From assembly GCA_012838795.1 (NCBI GenBank), contig DUOO01000015.1, forward strand, positions 27,659 to 91,658: DNA of 64,000 nt, in the 5' to 3' direction. Shown in pieces: positions 26,027-35,510 of this stretch (the first letter of the stretch is position 1; each line of letters begins with the position of its first letter). The notes under the pieces are model-generated. The model was not told where the DNA came from and made no database searches. It saw only the letters and a program-made list of their open reading frames with translations. Source of the DNA: Clostridiaceae bacterium (GTDB taxonomy: Bacteria; Bacillota; Clostridia; Saccharofermentanales; DTU023). The translations under genes were made by a program, and so were the position numbers.

Positions 26027-26605
26027 ATGTTAAATAAAAAACGCTCGACATTAGAAACTAAAATAGAAGTGAGCATAGCAGATGATCGTGTGGCAAGTGA
26101 ATCAAAAATAAATACCGGAATCGGTTTTTTTGATCACATGCTGACTTTGTTCAGCTTTCACTCGAATTTATATTTGGAAGTTATTGCAGACGGAGATTTA
26201 GAAGTTGATTTTCATCATACGGTAGAAGATATAGGTATTGTTTTAGGTCAACTGATTCGTGAATTATATACTGCGAAGAAGTCATATCAAAGATACGGTT
26301 TTTATTACTTACCGATGGATGAGTCGTTGGCAAGAGTTGTTCTGGACCTGTCAGGCAGACCGCACCTGAATTTTCAAGCGGATTTTTCCAAAGCAAAAGT
26401 CGGAAATTTCGATGTTGAACTGGTAGAGGAGTTTTTCAATGCGGTTGCGATGAACAGCCGGATGACTTTACATATCGATTTGCTGAAAAAGGGCAATACC
26501 CATCATGAAATTGAAGCAATTTTTAAAGCTTTTGCCAGAAGTTTGAGAATTGCCTTAAGTGAAGCGGACGGCGGAGTTCCCTCTTCGAAAGGATTAATCG
26601 AGTAA
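26027..26605 (+). CDS. hisB: imidazoleglycerol-phosphate dehydratase
   Basis: The monofunctional 192-residue dehydratase has the metal-binding histidine-rich motifs FFDHMLTLFSFHS and DFHHTVEDIGIVLG, plus HHEIEAIFKAFARSLR near the C-terminus. No HAD histidinol-phosphatase domain is fused, unlike the enterobacterial HisB. Motif GGVPSSKG ends the protein. TGGAGATG precedes the ATG. Confidence 0.97.
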   Translation: MLNKKRSTLETKIEVSIADDRVASESKINTGIGFFDHMLTLFSFHSNLYLEVIADGDLEVDFHHTVEDIGIVLGQLIRELYTAKKSYQRYGFYYLPMDESLARVVLDLSGRPHLNFQADFSKAKVGNFDVELVEEFFNAVAMNSRMTLHIDLLKKGNTHHEIEAIFKAFARSLRIALSEADGGVPSSKGLIE

Positions 26606-26613
26606 GCGGTGAT

Positions 26614-26634
26614 TTATGTTAATTTTTAACATAA
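26614..26634 (+). other. hairpin between hisB and hisA
   Basis: TTATGTTA (26614-26621) and TAACATAA (26627-26634) form an 8-bp perfect stem with a 5-base loop, without a following T run. It lies exactly where hisH is found in most his operons of this order. It may be an RNA-processing element, or the scar of a gene loss. Confidence 0.5.
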
Positions 26635-26651
26635 GACGAAAGGGTTATTAA

Positions 26652-27356
26652 ATGATAAAAGTCATTCCGGCTATTGACTTAATTGACGGTCAAAATGTGC
26701 GTTTGAAACAAGGTGATTATGAGCAAAAATCTCTGATGCAACGTACACCGCAAGAAGCAATTGAGTTTTACAGTCAGTTTCAACAAGTCGCCAGAATCCA
26801 CATAATAGATTTAATCGGAGCGAAAGCTCAAGAAGTGAAAGAAATGCAATTAATTTCCGAGTTGAAAAATTTGACCGATTTGCCTTTGCAAATCGGCGGC
26901 GGTTTGCGCGATGAAGAGTCTATAACAAATTATGCAAAGCAAGGTATTGATTATTTTATTATCGGAACCAGAGCAATCATAGATATAGAATGGCTGCGTG
27001 AGATGACTTCTCTTTATCCCGGAAGGATTTTCGTCGGTTTAGATGCGAGAGTTAATCAAATATATATTAACGGTTGGACCGAAGACAGCGGAATAACCGT
27101 AGATCAATATTTGCCTTTAATCGAAGATCTTCCTTTAGCCGGTATCATTTATACAGATATCAATAAAGATGGTATGGATCAAGGTCCGAATTTTGAAAAT
27201 ACGGCGCGAATTAACGGTTTGACTCGGCACAAAGTAATCGCAAGCGGCGGAGTACGTAACAAAGATGATCTCGACCGTTTGTTCAAACTCGGTATATCCG
27301 AAGCCGTGGTCGGTAAAGCAGGTCATAAACCTGATTTCTGGGATAATATAGTTTGA
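26652..27356 (+). CDS. hisA: ProFAR isomerase
   Basis: The 234-residue beta/alpha barrel isomerises ProFAR to PRFAR. Motifs: VIPAIDLIDGQNVRLKQGDY at the N-terminus with the catalytic-type aspartate, LQIGGGLRD, FIIGTRAI, YTDINKDGMDQGPN, VIASGGVRN and AVVGKA. It shares the barrel duplication seen in HisF. It follows hisB by 46 bases. Confidence 0.96.
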   Translation: MIKVIPAIDLIDGQNVRLKQGDYEQKSLMQRTPQEAIEFYSQFQQVARIHIIDLIGAKAQEVKEMQLISELKNLTDLPLQIGGGLRDEESITNYAKQGIDYFIIGTRAIIDIEWLREMTSLYPGRIFVGLDARVNQIYINGWTEDSGITVDQYLPLIEDLPLAGIIYTDINKDGMDQGPNFENTARINGLTRHKVIASGGVRNKDDLDRLFKLGISEAVVGKAGHKPDFWDNIV

Positions 27357-27381
27357 AAAATGGAGAATAATAAAAAACAAG

Positions 27382-28155
27382 ATGAAAATAGAAGATAATA
27401 TTCGTAAAATAATACCCTGTCTGGATTTAAAAGAAGGTAAAGTTGTTAAAGGTACAAATTTTATCGGTCTGAGAGAAATGGGTGATCCTTTGATAATGGC
27501 AAAACATTATTGTGCAACCGGTGCTGATGAATTGGCAATTTTAGATATTTCGAAAACTCAAACCGGTGCAGATTTCAATATTGATTTGATTTATGCAATT
27601 TCTGCGGCAATTGATATTAAATTGATTGTTGGCGGCGGTATTGCGACTCTGGCAGATATTGCAAGAATTCTCCAAGCCGGTGCCGATAAGGTGAGCATTG
27701 CCAGTGCAGCTCTAAGTGATCCGAATTTTATCGAAGAAGCAGCTTCGAAATTTGGTTCGGAGAAAATAATCATTGCTTTTGATATTCAATCGGATTCTGA
27801 ATCCGGTAAGCATTATATTTATACTCATGGCGGTACAAAAAAATCGGACTGGGAAGTTTTCAGTGCATTGGAAAAATTTACTGACTTGGGAGCCGGTGAA
27901 TTCTTAATTACCGGAATAGATTTCGACGGTGCAAAACAAGGCTTTGATTTGGAGTTTTTTAAAGAAGCCGCTAAATATACGGATAAACCGTTAATCGCCA
28001 GTGGCGGTGCCGGAAAGATCGAGGATTTTATTGAATTATTCCGACAGACATCAGTCAAATCCGGTTTGGCTGCATCAATCTTTCATCAAAATGAGGTCGG
28101 AATACCGGAATTAAAGAAAGCCTTAACGGAGGCAGGAATTAAAGTGAGACTATGA
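27382..28155 (+). CDS. hisF: imidazole glycerol phosphate synthase cyclase subunit
   Basis: HisF joins ammonia to PRFAR to form imidazole glycerol phosphate and AICAR. The 257-residue barrel has IIPCLDLKEGKVVKGTNF (catalytic aspartate), LIVGGGIAT, ADKVSIASAA, ITGIDFDGAKQGFD and LIASGGAGK. Normally HisH supplies ammonia from glutamine, but no hisH is present in the operon or window. The ribosome site GGAG lies about 16 bases from the ATG, longer than usual. Confidence 0.95.
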   Translation: MKIEDNIRKIIPCLDLKEGKVVKGTNFIGLREMGDPLIMAKHYCATGADELAILDISKTQTGADFNIDLIYAISAAIDIKLIVGGGIATLADIARILQAGADKVSIASAALSDPNFIEEAASKFGSEKIIIAFDIQSDSESGKHYIYTHGGTKKSDWEVFSALEKFTDLGAGEFLITGIDFDGAKQGFDLEFFKEAAKYTDKPLIASGGAGKIEDFIELFRQTSVKSGLAASIFHQNEVGIPELKKALTEAGIKVRL

Positions 28156-28195
28156 CAGTTCTGATTTTGACAATAAAAGAAAAACGAGAAAAGAA

Positions 28196-28831
28196 ATGAG
28201 ACTCAATATGCAACCAGATTTTTCAAAAAACAACGGCTTACTTTCAGTTATTTTACAAGATTATGATACCGGTCAAGTTTTAATGAACGGTTTTATGAAT
28301 GAGGAAGCTTATGACCTGACGATCCGGGATCAAGTCGTTTGGTTTTATTCCAGATCACGACAAGCACTATGGAAAAAAGGTGAAACCAGCGGAAATTATC
28401 AGCATGTCGTCAGTATGTGTCTTGATTGTGATCAGGATGCTTTATTAATTCGAGTCAAACCTGACGGGCCGACATGTCATTTAGGCAATGTCAGCTGCTT
28501 TGATGATTATTATTTTACATTGGAAATCTTAGAAAAAACGATTCAAGATCGAATGGAAAATCCGCAAGAAGGTTCTTATACGAAATATTTGATTGAGCAG
28601 GGTGTTGATAAAATACTCAAGAAAACCGGTGAGGAAATGACCGAAATATTAATCGCTGTCAAAAACAATGATAAGGCAGAAATTATCAATGAAGCCGGTG
28701 ATTTGCTCTATCATTTCATTTTATTGCTTAATCAAAACGGTGTAATTTTAGCAGAGGTTAAAGATAACTTGGCTGAACGACACGGCCTTAAACAAAAATA
28801 CAAACAACGCAAAGAAATAGAACAATGGTAA
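28196..28831 (+). CDS. hisIE: bifunctional phosphoribosyl-AMP cyclohydrolase / phosphoribosyl-ATP pyrophosphatase
   Basis: The 211-residue fusion performs steps 2 and 3. The N-terminal PRA-CH domain (about 1-115) has VLMNGFMNEEAYDLT, VWFYSRSRQALWKKGETSGN, and metal-binding LDCDQDALLIRV with PTCHLG. The C-terminal PRA-PH helical domain has LKKTGEEMTEILIAVKN and EAGDLLYHFILLL. An alternative ATG lies at 28208. It is the last gene of the his cluster. Confidence 0.96.
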   Translation: MRLNMQPDFSKNNGLLSVILQDYDTGQVLMNGFMNEEAYDLTIRDQVVWFYSRSRQALWKKGETSGNYQHVVSMCLDCDQDALLIRVKPDGPTCHLGNVSCFDDYYFTLEILEKTIQDRMENPQEGSYTKYLIEQGVDKILKKTGEEMTEILIAVKNNDKAEIINEAGDLLYHFILLLNQNGVILAEVKDNLAERHGLKQKYKQRKEIEQW

Positions 28832-28850
28832 TTGTGATTGATAATTGTAC

Positions 28851-28879
28851 TTGACATGTAAATATTTTAATAGTAAATA
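28851..28879 (+). promoter_or_regulatory. possible promoter of the PII-DUF1538 operon
   Basis: TTGACA (28851-28856) is followed after 17 bases by TAAATA (28874-28879). The -10 is weak. An inverted repeat CACTG/CAGTG (28954-28971) lies closer to the gene. Confidence 0.35.
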
Positions 28880-28991
28880 AGCAATGCAATTAATTATTTA
28901 ATTTTCAACATTTTTTAAGTGAACAATGATAGAATAGGCAAGTATTATTTTGACACTGATAAAAGAGCAGTGATGATTAAAGGAGAAATAA

Positions 28992-29633
28992 ATGAATAAT
29001 CAATCTTTATTCTTGAGTGTCCTCAATCGTGGTAAAGCTAAACAGGTTTTGAGTGAAATGAGGATATTGGGTTTGAAGGGTGGTGTAGTTTTGCTCGGTG
29101 AGGGAACTGTTTCCAATAAATTTTTGAAAATTCTCGGTCTTGAGGAAACTCAAAAAGAAATCATTTTTCTTCCGATCGAGTCAAGATTTGAAGATGCAAT
29201 TCACGAGATGATGCTTGAAAATTTTAATATCCGGCGTAAAAGGCAGGGAATTGCTTTTTCGATTCCGATCAGCAGATTCGGTCATTCGAGCAATCTCGCA
29301 GAAAATGAGAGATTTGATCCACAGTGTTTTGAATATCAGTGCATTTTTGTTGTAGTAAATGAAGGACAAGGCAGAGAGGTAATGAATAGTGTCCGCCGGA
29401 TTGGAGAGGTCGGTGGCACGATTATCCACGGGCGTGGTGCAGGTGTTCCTGCCGAATCGTTTTTTCCGATTAATATTGAACCGCAAAAAGATATTGTGAT
29501 GCTCTTGGTAAAAAACAAATCGGTTAAAGCGATCAAAGAGTGTTTGGTAAAAGAAATGAATTTAGATGAACCGAGCAAAGGTATTATTTTCGTTTTGCCT
29601 GTTTCGCGGATCACCGGAGCTTATCAAGCATAG
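28992..29633 (+). CDS. tandem PII-like signalling protein
   Basis: This 213-residue cytoplasmic protein is built of two PII-like (nitrogen regulatory P-II superfamily) domains. The first is about 1-100 with GKAKQVLSEMRILGLKGGVV; the second is about 110-213 with GQGREVMNSVRRIGEVGGTI then HGRGAG, the B-loop-like glycine motif. Each half ends with a strand such as FSIPISRF or IFVLPVSRI. Canonical GlnB/GlnK proteins have a single domain of about 112 residues with a uridylylated T-loop; I see no conserved T-loop tyrosine segment. It lies 10 bases before the DUF1538 gene, which also ends in a PII-like domain. AAAGGAG precedes the ATG. Confidence 0.8.
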   Translation: MNNQSLFLSVLNRGKAKQVLSEMRILGLKGGVVLLGEGTVSNKFLKILGLEETQKEIIFLPIESRFEDAIHEMMLENFNIRRKRQGIAFSIPISRFGHSSNLAENERFDPQCFEYQCIFVVVNEGQGREVMNSVRRIGEVGGTIIHGRGAGVPAESFFPINIEPQKDIVMLLVKNKSVKAIKECLVKEMNLDEPSKGIIFVLPVSRITGAYQA

Positions 29634-29643
29634 GAGGAGTTAC

Positions 29644-31515
29644 ATGAATTTATTACAATCAAAAACTAAAGAAGTTTCACAATCATTAATTCCGATCGTA
29701 ATTTTTGTAGCGATCCTGGGCTTGGCCTTTATTCCAATTGATATACCGGTTATGCAAAGATTTATTGTCGGGGCATTTCTGGTTTTTGCCGGACTTTCGA
29801 TTTTTCTCTGGGGTGTAGATCAGAGTATGGAACCGATCGGCTATCATATGGCACATGAAATAGCGACAAGCAGAAGTCTGATTAAAACAATACTCCTCAG
29901 CTTTGCACTTGGTTTTTTAATAACAATTGCCGAACCTGATATCTTAATTCTCGGAGATCAAGTAGAAAGTGCTTCCGGCGGATCATTAGATGCAGGTTTT
30001 TTAGTCACGATGATTTCTGTTGGTGTCGGTGTACTGATTTCAATTGCTTCCATTAGAATTCTCAGTAATTTTAAATATAATGTAATGATGACTTTGGTCT
30101 ATCTGGTAATCTTGGTGTTAGGTACTCAGGTTTCGGAAGAATTTTTGGCGATTTCATTTGATGCTTCAGGTGCAACGACCGGTGCTTTAACTACACCGTT
30201 TGTACTGGCAATTTCAATCGGTTTATCGCGGACTAAAGGCGGAAAAACAGCGGAAGAAGATTCTTTCGGTATGGTTGGCGCGATGAGTGCCGGACCGATT
30301 TTGGCGGTCATGTTAATTTCAGTTCTTACCGGACAACAGCATATTCATGGAGAAACAGCTGAATTTGTTATTTCTACTGAGGTGTGGGCTCCGATTTTCT
30401 CAGCACTGCAAAACACTTTAATTGAATCTCTAAAGGCTTTAGCTCCGATTGCAGTTTTATTCTTTGTTTTTAACTTTTTCAAATTTAAAGTTGAACGTAA
30501 AGAAATAGTCCGAATTATTCGCGGATTAGTCTATACGATTATCGGATTAACTTTGTTCCTGGTCGGAGCAAATGAAGGATTTATGGATATGGGACGCATT
30601 CTCGGCACGGGGTTAGCAGACAGGTACTTCGAGATGCTTCCTGTTTTAGGGCTTGCTTTAGGCATGATGGTAGTTTTAGCTGAACCTGCGGTTCACGTTT
30701 TGGGAGAGCAAGTTGAAGATGTAACTGCCGGTAACATCCCGGTGAAGGTTTTGAAAGCAACTCTTTCAATCGGTGTCGGCATTGCTATCGCTTTATCAAT
30801 GGTTAAAATTATGTCGCCGCAAGTTAAGTTGTGGTTCTTTTTATTGCCCGGTTTCGCAATAGCGATTATCCTTTCCTATTTTGTTGATCCTATTTTTGTC
30901 GGCATTGCATTTGATGCGGGCGGAGTTGCATCGGGTCCGATGAGTGCAACTTTTGTATTGGCATTTGCCCAAGGAGTTGCCGACAGCATTCCTACAGCAG
31001 ATGTTTTACGTGACGGTTTCGGGATTATTGCAATGATAGCGATGACGCCGGTTTTAAGTATCATGATTTTAGGTACGATCAATAAAATTCAAACTATGCG
31101 TTCTAAGTATTTGGCGCAAGAAGTTGTTCCTGCCGATCAAAAAGAAATTTGTGCGATTGCCTCTGATCAAATTGCCGGTGAGCACAAAGATTTAATCTTT
31201 TGTGTTGTGGAACGTGGTTATTCTGAAGAGGTTATCGGTGTAGCAAGAGCTGCCGGTTCAACCGGTGCGACAATTCTTCATGGTCGTGATGCAAGGTCAG
31301 GAACCTGGCTTAGCAAATCAATGCGACTTCAGCCGGAAAAAGAAGTAATCTGGCTTTTAGTTGATGCCGGTCTTACTTTAAAAGTCAGTCAGACATTGTT
31401 GGATGCCTCAGATCAGCAAGGTAGCCATATAGTTGCAATTTTCGCTCTGCCTGTAACGGATGCGGACGGATTAACCGCTGATGAGAATCCGTTTCAAACG
31501 AATGGAGAAGAGTAA
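29644..31515 (+). CDS. DUF1538 membrane protein with C-terminal PII-like domain
   Basis: This 623-residue protein has two internally repeated membrane halves followed by a cytoplasmic PII-like domain. The repeat is visible as IAEPDILILGDQVE (about 93) versus LAEPAVHVLGEQVE (about 343), and FDASGATTGALTTPF (about 172) versus FDAGGVASGPMSATF (about 423). This is the DUF1538 arrangement, with about 12-14 hydrophobic helices overall. Residues about 517-605 hold FCVVERGYSEEVIGVARAAG and GATILHGRDAR, as in the upstream PII protein. The inverted duplication with acidic membrane motifs suggests a transporter or channel; the substrate is unknown. ATG 29644 is chosen because AGGAGGAG lies directly before it. 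Confidence 0.82.
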   Translation: MNLLQSKTKEVSQSLIPIVIFVAILGLAFIPIDIPVMQRFIVGAFLVFAGLSIFLWGVDQSMEPIGYHMAHEIATSRSLIKTILLSFALGFLITIAEPDILILGDQVESASGGSLDAGFLVTMISVGVGVLISIASIRILSNFKYNVMMTLVYLVILVLGTQVSEEFLAISFDASGATTGALTTPFVLAISIGLSRTKGGKTAEEDSFGMVGAMSAGPILAVMLISVLTGQQHIHGETAEFVISTEVWAPIFSALQNTLIESLKALAPIAVLFFVFNFFKFKVERKEIVRIIRGLVYTIIGLTLFLVGANEGFMDMGRILGTGLADRYFEMLPVLGLALGMMVVLAEPAVHVLGEQVEDVTAGNIPVKVLKATLSIGVGIAIALSMVKIMSPQVKLWFFLLPGFAIAIILSYFVDPIFVGIAFDAGGVASGPMSATFVLAFAQGVADSIPTADVLRDGFGIIAMIAMTPVLSIMILGTINKIQTMRSKYLAQEVVPADQKEICAIASDQIAGEHKDLIFCVVERGYSEEVIGVARAAGSTGATILHGRDARSGTWLSKSMRLQPEKEVIWLLVDAGLTLKVSQTLLDASDQQGSHIVAIFALPVTDADGLTADENPFQTNGEE

Positions 31516-31524
31516 ATAAATTTT

Positions 31525-32475
31525 ATGGAGAAGAAAAAACAGGTCGAAATCACAAAAGCCCGGTTTTGGACTAAACCTGTTGTTTGGTTAACTGCTACAA
31601 TTATTTGTGTAATTCTTTGGGGGAGTGCTTTCCCGATTGTAAAGACCGGTTATAAATTGTTTCGAATTGACAACTCTTCGCCTGACGCTATACCTTCCAT
31701 GATTTTGTTTGGAGGTACCAGATTCTTTATCACCGGAATCCTCATGATTTTATTTACTGTGATTACGGAAAAGATCAATCCGTTTCCGCAAAACAAAGTG
31801 CAATGGCGTGATTCTTTTATCCTTGCTCTGCCGGTGACGATTTTTCAATACGGTTTTTACTTTATCGGGATAGCTAATACTTCAGGAGCGGTCGGTTCGA
31901 TCATGGCTTCTACTTCTTCGTTTATGGAAGTTATTTTAGCAGGTTTTATATTTGCTGATGAAAAGTTGAATTTATCAAAAATCATTGGCTGTTGTGTCGG
32001 TTTTATCGGCGTGATTATATTAAATGTCAGCGGAGATACGGTTGTGGCATTTAACTGGTTGGGCGATGGTCTGATTTTGCTTTCAGCACTTTCAACATCA
32101 ATTGGAACAAATGTTAACAAAGTATTTGTCAAACGTAATCATCCTCGTTTATTAAGCGGTTGGAATTTTATTTTAGGCAGCTCGGTTTTGTTAATTATCG
32201 GATTAAGTTTTGGCGGATCTCTTAATCCTGTCAATGCTATGGCCTGGCTGTTATTGCTTTATTTAAGTTCCTTAAGTGCGATTGCTTTTGCATTGTGGAC
32301 AACAATGTTAAAATATCATCCTGTTGCAAAATTGAGTGTGTTCAAGACATTGATTCCTGTGACAGGAACGATCGGGTCAGCTATCATTTTAAAAGAAAAT
32401 ATTTTACAAACCCAATTAATAGTTGCCTTGATAGTAGTAATGCTGGGAATTTACTTAGTAAACCGTAATAAATAA
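31525..32475 (+). CDS. EamA/DMT family transporter
   Basis: This 316-residue membrane protein has about ten hydrophobic helices in two EamA repeats, typical of drug/metabolite exporters. The first repeat opens with VILWGSAFPIVKTGYKLF. Residues near GIANTSGAVGSIMASTSSFMEV and LSALSTSIGTNVNK mark the family. The gene starts 9 bases after the DUF1538 stop, so it is likely in the same operon; its own ribosome site is poorly placed. Exported metabolite unknown; amino acids are common in this family. Confidence 0.85.
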   Translation: MEKKKQVEITKARFWTKPVVWLTATIICVILWGSAFPIVKTGYKLFRIDNSSPDAIPSMILFGGTRFFITGILMILFTVITEKINPFPQNKVQWRDSFILALPVTIFQYGFYFIGIANTSGAVGSIMASTSSFMEVILAGFIFADEKLNLSKIIGCCVGFIGVIILNVSGDTVVAFNWLGDGLILLSALSTSIGTNVNKVFVKRNHPRLLSGWNFILGSSVLLIIGLSFGGSLNPVNAMAWLLLLYLSSLSAIAFALWTTMLKYHPVAKLSVFKTLIPVTGTIGSAIILKENILQTQLIVALIVVMLGIYLVNRNK

Positions 32476-32627
32476 TATTTTTTGAATAAATCAGGTAATA
32501 GAAATTTGATTCAACGTAATATTATGAATAGTATGTTAGTTTAAGACTATATTAATGAAAAACAATATAATATAACAATTATAAAATGCTTATTACCGGA
32601 TATTAAAGATAATAGTGGAGATGAAAG

Positions 32628-33962
32628 ATGAAAGTAACAAAATTCGGTGGAACATCGTGTGCTGATGCTTCCCAGTTCAAAAAAGTTAAATCGATTATTA
32701 CAGCAGATGACAGCAGAAAGATTGTAATTGTGTCTGCTCCGGGCAAACGTTTTACGGATGATCATAAGATTACAGATATGCTGTATTTATGCCATCAATT
32801 AATGGAAATAGGGATTGGCGGCGAAGAAGTATTTGCTTCAATTAAAGAGCGATTTTTGGAGATTCAAAATAATTTGAATTTGGATATTGATCTGGAACCT
32901 GAATTGGATGAAGTTGAACAAAAACTGATTGCGGGAGTATCCAGAGATTATGCTGCCAGCCGCGGCGAATATTTTTCCGCTAAATTAATGGCAGTATATC
33001 TCGGTTATCAGTTTATTGATGCGGCTGAAATAATTCGTTTTGATCAAAGTGGAAAATACGATGAAAATTTGACCCGCATTTTAATTAAAGAAAAAGTAAA
33101 GGACGATTGTTTTGTTATTCCGGGATTCTACGGAGCCCAGGAGAACGGTTCAATTATTACTTTTTCCAGAGGCGGATCGGACATTACCGGTTCTATTGTA
33201 GCTTCTGCACTTTCGGTTGAAAAGTATGAAAACTGGACAGATGTTTCAGGTTTTTTAGCAGCTGATCCGAGAATTGTTGATAATCCGATGCCTTTACGAA
33301 TTGTAACATATGATGAATTGCGCGAATTGAGTTATATGGGTGCTGCAGTTTTACATCATGAAGCTATTTTCCCTGCGAGACAAAGAGGTATTCCGATTCA
33401 TATTCTTAATACTAATGCGCCGAATGATCCCGGTACACTGATTTTACCGAGGGCTAAAAGAACGAAATCAGATCCGATTCTGACCGGAGTAGCCGGTGTA
33501 AAAGACTTTATGGTTATCAATGTGGAAAAATATCGAATGACTGAGGATGTGAGTTTTTTGCGTAAATTGTGTTCAGTGTTTGAAACCAATGGAATTCAGA
33601 TCCATCATATGCCATCTTCTATTGATACCGTATCATTAATTGTACGCGAAGAAAATATGCGTGGCAAAGAAAGAAAAATGCTGGAAGAGATAGATATTTA
33701 TTGCTCACCTGACCGTATAGATATTACGCCGGGTTTGGCCTTGTTAGCGGTTGTAGGTGAGAATATGGCAATGCGTGCCGGTGTTTCTGCAAGAGTATTC
33801 GGCGCTTTAGCAGATGCGGGAATTAACATTCGTATGATTTCTCAAGGCTCAAGTGAGTTTAATATTATTGTTGGTATTGCAAATGATGATTTTGAAAAAT
33901 CAGTAGCAACAATTTATAATGAATTTTTTCAAGAAAACCTTGACGATTCTGCAAGTCATTAG
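32628..33962 (+). CDS. aspartate kinase (threonine-branch copy)
   Basis: The 444-residue kinase phosphorylates aspartate, entering threonine, methionine and lysine synthesis. N-terminal KFGGTSCAD, the substrate loop FSRGGSDITGSIVA and WTDVSGFLAADPRIV are intact. Two ACT domains lie at about 315-440 (EDVSFLRKLCSVFETNGI; MRAGVSARVFGALADAGIN). It differs from the lysine-linked copy at 50127. It is followed by thrC and thrB, so it is probably the isozyme for threonine; asd and hom are elsewhere. GGAGATG precedes the ATG. Confidence 0.94.
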   Translation: MKVTKFGGTSCADASQFKKVKSIITADDSRKIVIVSAPGKRFTDDHKITDMLYLCHQLMEIGIGGEEVFASIKERFLEIQNNLNLDIDLEPELDEVEQKLIAGVSRDYAASRGEYFSAKLMAVYLGYQFIDAAEIIRFDQSGKYDENLTRILIKEKVKDDCFVIPGFYGAQENGSIITFSRGGSDITGSIVASALSVEKYENWTDVSGFLAADPRIVDNPMPLRIVTYDELRELSYMGAAVLHHEAIFPARQRGIPIHILNTNAPNDPGTLILPRAKRTKSDPILTGVAGVKDFMVINVEKYRMTEDVSFLRKLCSVFETNGIQIHHMPSSIDTVSLIVREENMRGKERKMLEEIDIYCSPDRIDITPGLALLAVVGENMAMRAGVSARVFGALADAGINIRMISQGSSEFNIIVGIANDDFEKSVATIYNEFFQENLDDSASH

Positions 33963-34059
33963 AATATCGAAGTGCCTAGATGTCGCGACTCAATCCGAGT
34001 GAAGCGAGTAAGAACTTCAATACTTATGAATAAACAACATACTGACATATGAGGATAAA

Positions 34060-35502
34060 ATGAAATATCACAGCACCAGAAATAATAGTGACTTCTTTTC
34101 ACCTTCCGAAGCGGTTCTGCAAGGCTTGGCACCGGATGGCGGACTTTTTGTACCACAAGAATTACCGGAAATTGATTTTGTCACCTGGCAAGGCTCAGAT
34201 TATCAGACTATTGCCAACAGAATTTTTAAAATATTCTTTTCTGATTTGTCCGATCAAGTTATTGCGGAAATAGTCTGTGCTGCCTATGGCAACAATTTCG
34301 ATGATCCGCGAATTGTTCCGATTCATCGAATCAATGATCAGATCGGCTTTCTGGAATTGTGGCATGGACCGACCCTTGCTTTTAAAGATTTGGCTCTCCA
34401 ATTTTTGCCGCATTTGATGCAGGCTGCCAAGGAGCAACTCAAATTTGAACAGGATATTTTAATTTTAACTGCAACTTCGGGTGATACGGGCAAGGCTGCG
34501 ATGGAAGGCTTTGCCGGGGTAGAACATTTTAAAGTGATAGTTTTTTACCCGTATAACGGAGTCAGCTCTTTCCAGAAAAGACAGATGCTATGCCGCGAAT
34601 ACGATAATGTGCGAGCCATTGCTTTAAAAGGTGATTTCGACGATTGTCAACGTGGTGTTAAACAATTATTCTCCAATCAAGAATTTACCGCTGAGGCAGC
34701 GACAGCCGGTTATGCTTTATCTTCTGCCAATTCGATCAATATCGGACGTCTTGTTCCTCAGATGGTTTACTATATCAATAGCTATTTGCAAGCGGTCACC
34801 GAGAATAATTTATCATATGGTGAGCCGATGTCAATTGTCGTTCCGACCGGAAATTTCGGTAATATTTTAGCTGCCTGTTATGCAAAAGCAATGGGATTGC
34901 CTTTGGGCAGAATACATTTGGCTGCAAATCAAAACAATGTTTTGTCAGATTTTTTACAAACCGGCATTTATGACAGTAATCGTACTCTAATCAAGACTTC
35001 ATCACCTTCAATGGATATTCTGGTTGCCAGTAATTTGGAGCGTTATTTGTATTTGAAAAACCCGGATAGTGAATGGCTTAAATCTTTAATGCAAGATTTG
35101 AATGTTTCCGGTAAATTCCAAATTGATCCTGACTTTTTGGATTTAACTGCTTCTTGGACAGATGAAAATGAAACTTCAACTGCAATTAGTGAGGTTTATC
35201 AAACATATGACTACTTGATAGATCCCCATACTGCTGTTGCCTATTCGGCGACAGCCAAGGCCGGATTGACCGATTTAACGTTGGTTGCGAGCACTGCAAG
35301 TCCATATAAGTTTATGGAAAAAATATTATCCGCTTTAGATAGAGAAATTCCAAAAGATGATTGGCATTCGATTGAAGTTATTGCAGAATTATCAGGAGAA
35401 GAAATTCCGCAAACGGTCAGTAAATTGTGGCAATTACCTCAAGATCAGGAGCTGGTAATTTCAGCAGATCAAATGTCAAAAGCAGTATTTGACAACATTT
35501 AG
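34060..35502 (+). CDS. thrC: threonine synthase
   Basis: This PLP enzyme converts O-phosphohomoserine to threonine. The 480-residue length is the long bacterial type. Visible parts are YHSTRNNSDFF, LAPDGGLFVPQELPE, the PLP-lysine segment LWHGPTLAFKDLALQFLP, ATSGDTGKAAMEGFAG and IVPTGNFGNILAA. It is followed by thrB after 66 bases that include a 29-base tandem duplication. AGGAT is the ribosome site. Confidence 0.96.
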   Translation: MKYHSTRNNSDFFSPSEAVLQGLAPDGGLFVPQELPEIDFVTWQGSDYQTIANRIFKIFFSDLSDQVIAEIVCAAYGNNFDDPRIVPIHRINDQIGFLELWHGPTLAFKDLALQFLPHLMQAAKEQLKFEQDILILTATSGDTGKAAMEGFAGVEHFKVIVFYPYNGVSSFQKRQMLCREYDNVRAIALKGDFDDCQRGVKQLFSNQEFTAEAATAGYALSSANSINIGRLVPQMVYYINSYLQAVTENNLSYGEPMSIVVPTGNFGNILAACYAKAMGLPLGRIHLAANQNNVLSDFLQTGIYDSNRTLIKTSSPSMDILVASNLERYLYLKNPDSEWLKSLMQDLNVSGKFQIDPDFLDLTASWTDENETSTAISEVYQTYDYLIDPHTAVAYSATAKAGLTDLTLVASTASPYKFMEKILSALDREIPKDDWHSIEVIAELSGEEIPQTVSKLWQLPQDQELVISADQMSKAVFDNI

Positions 35503-35510
35503 TAAATGGC

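Noticed and set aside
33963..34059. Threonine attenuator between aspartokinase and thrC
   Set aside because: CGACTC/GAGTG arms form a small hairpin but there is no run of Thr codons, no T run and no alternative pairing I can defend.
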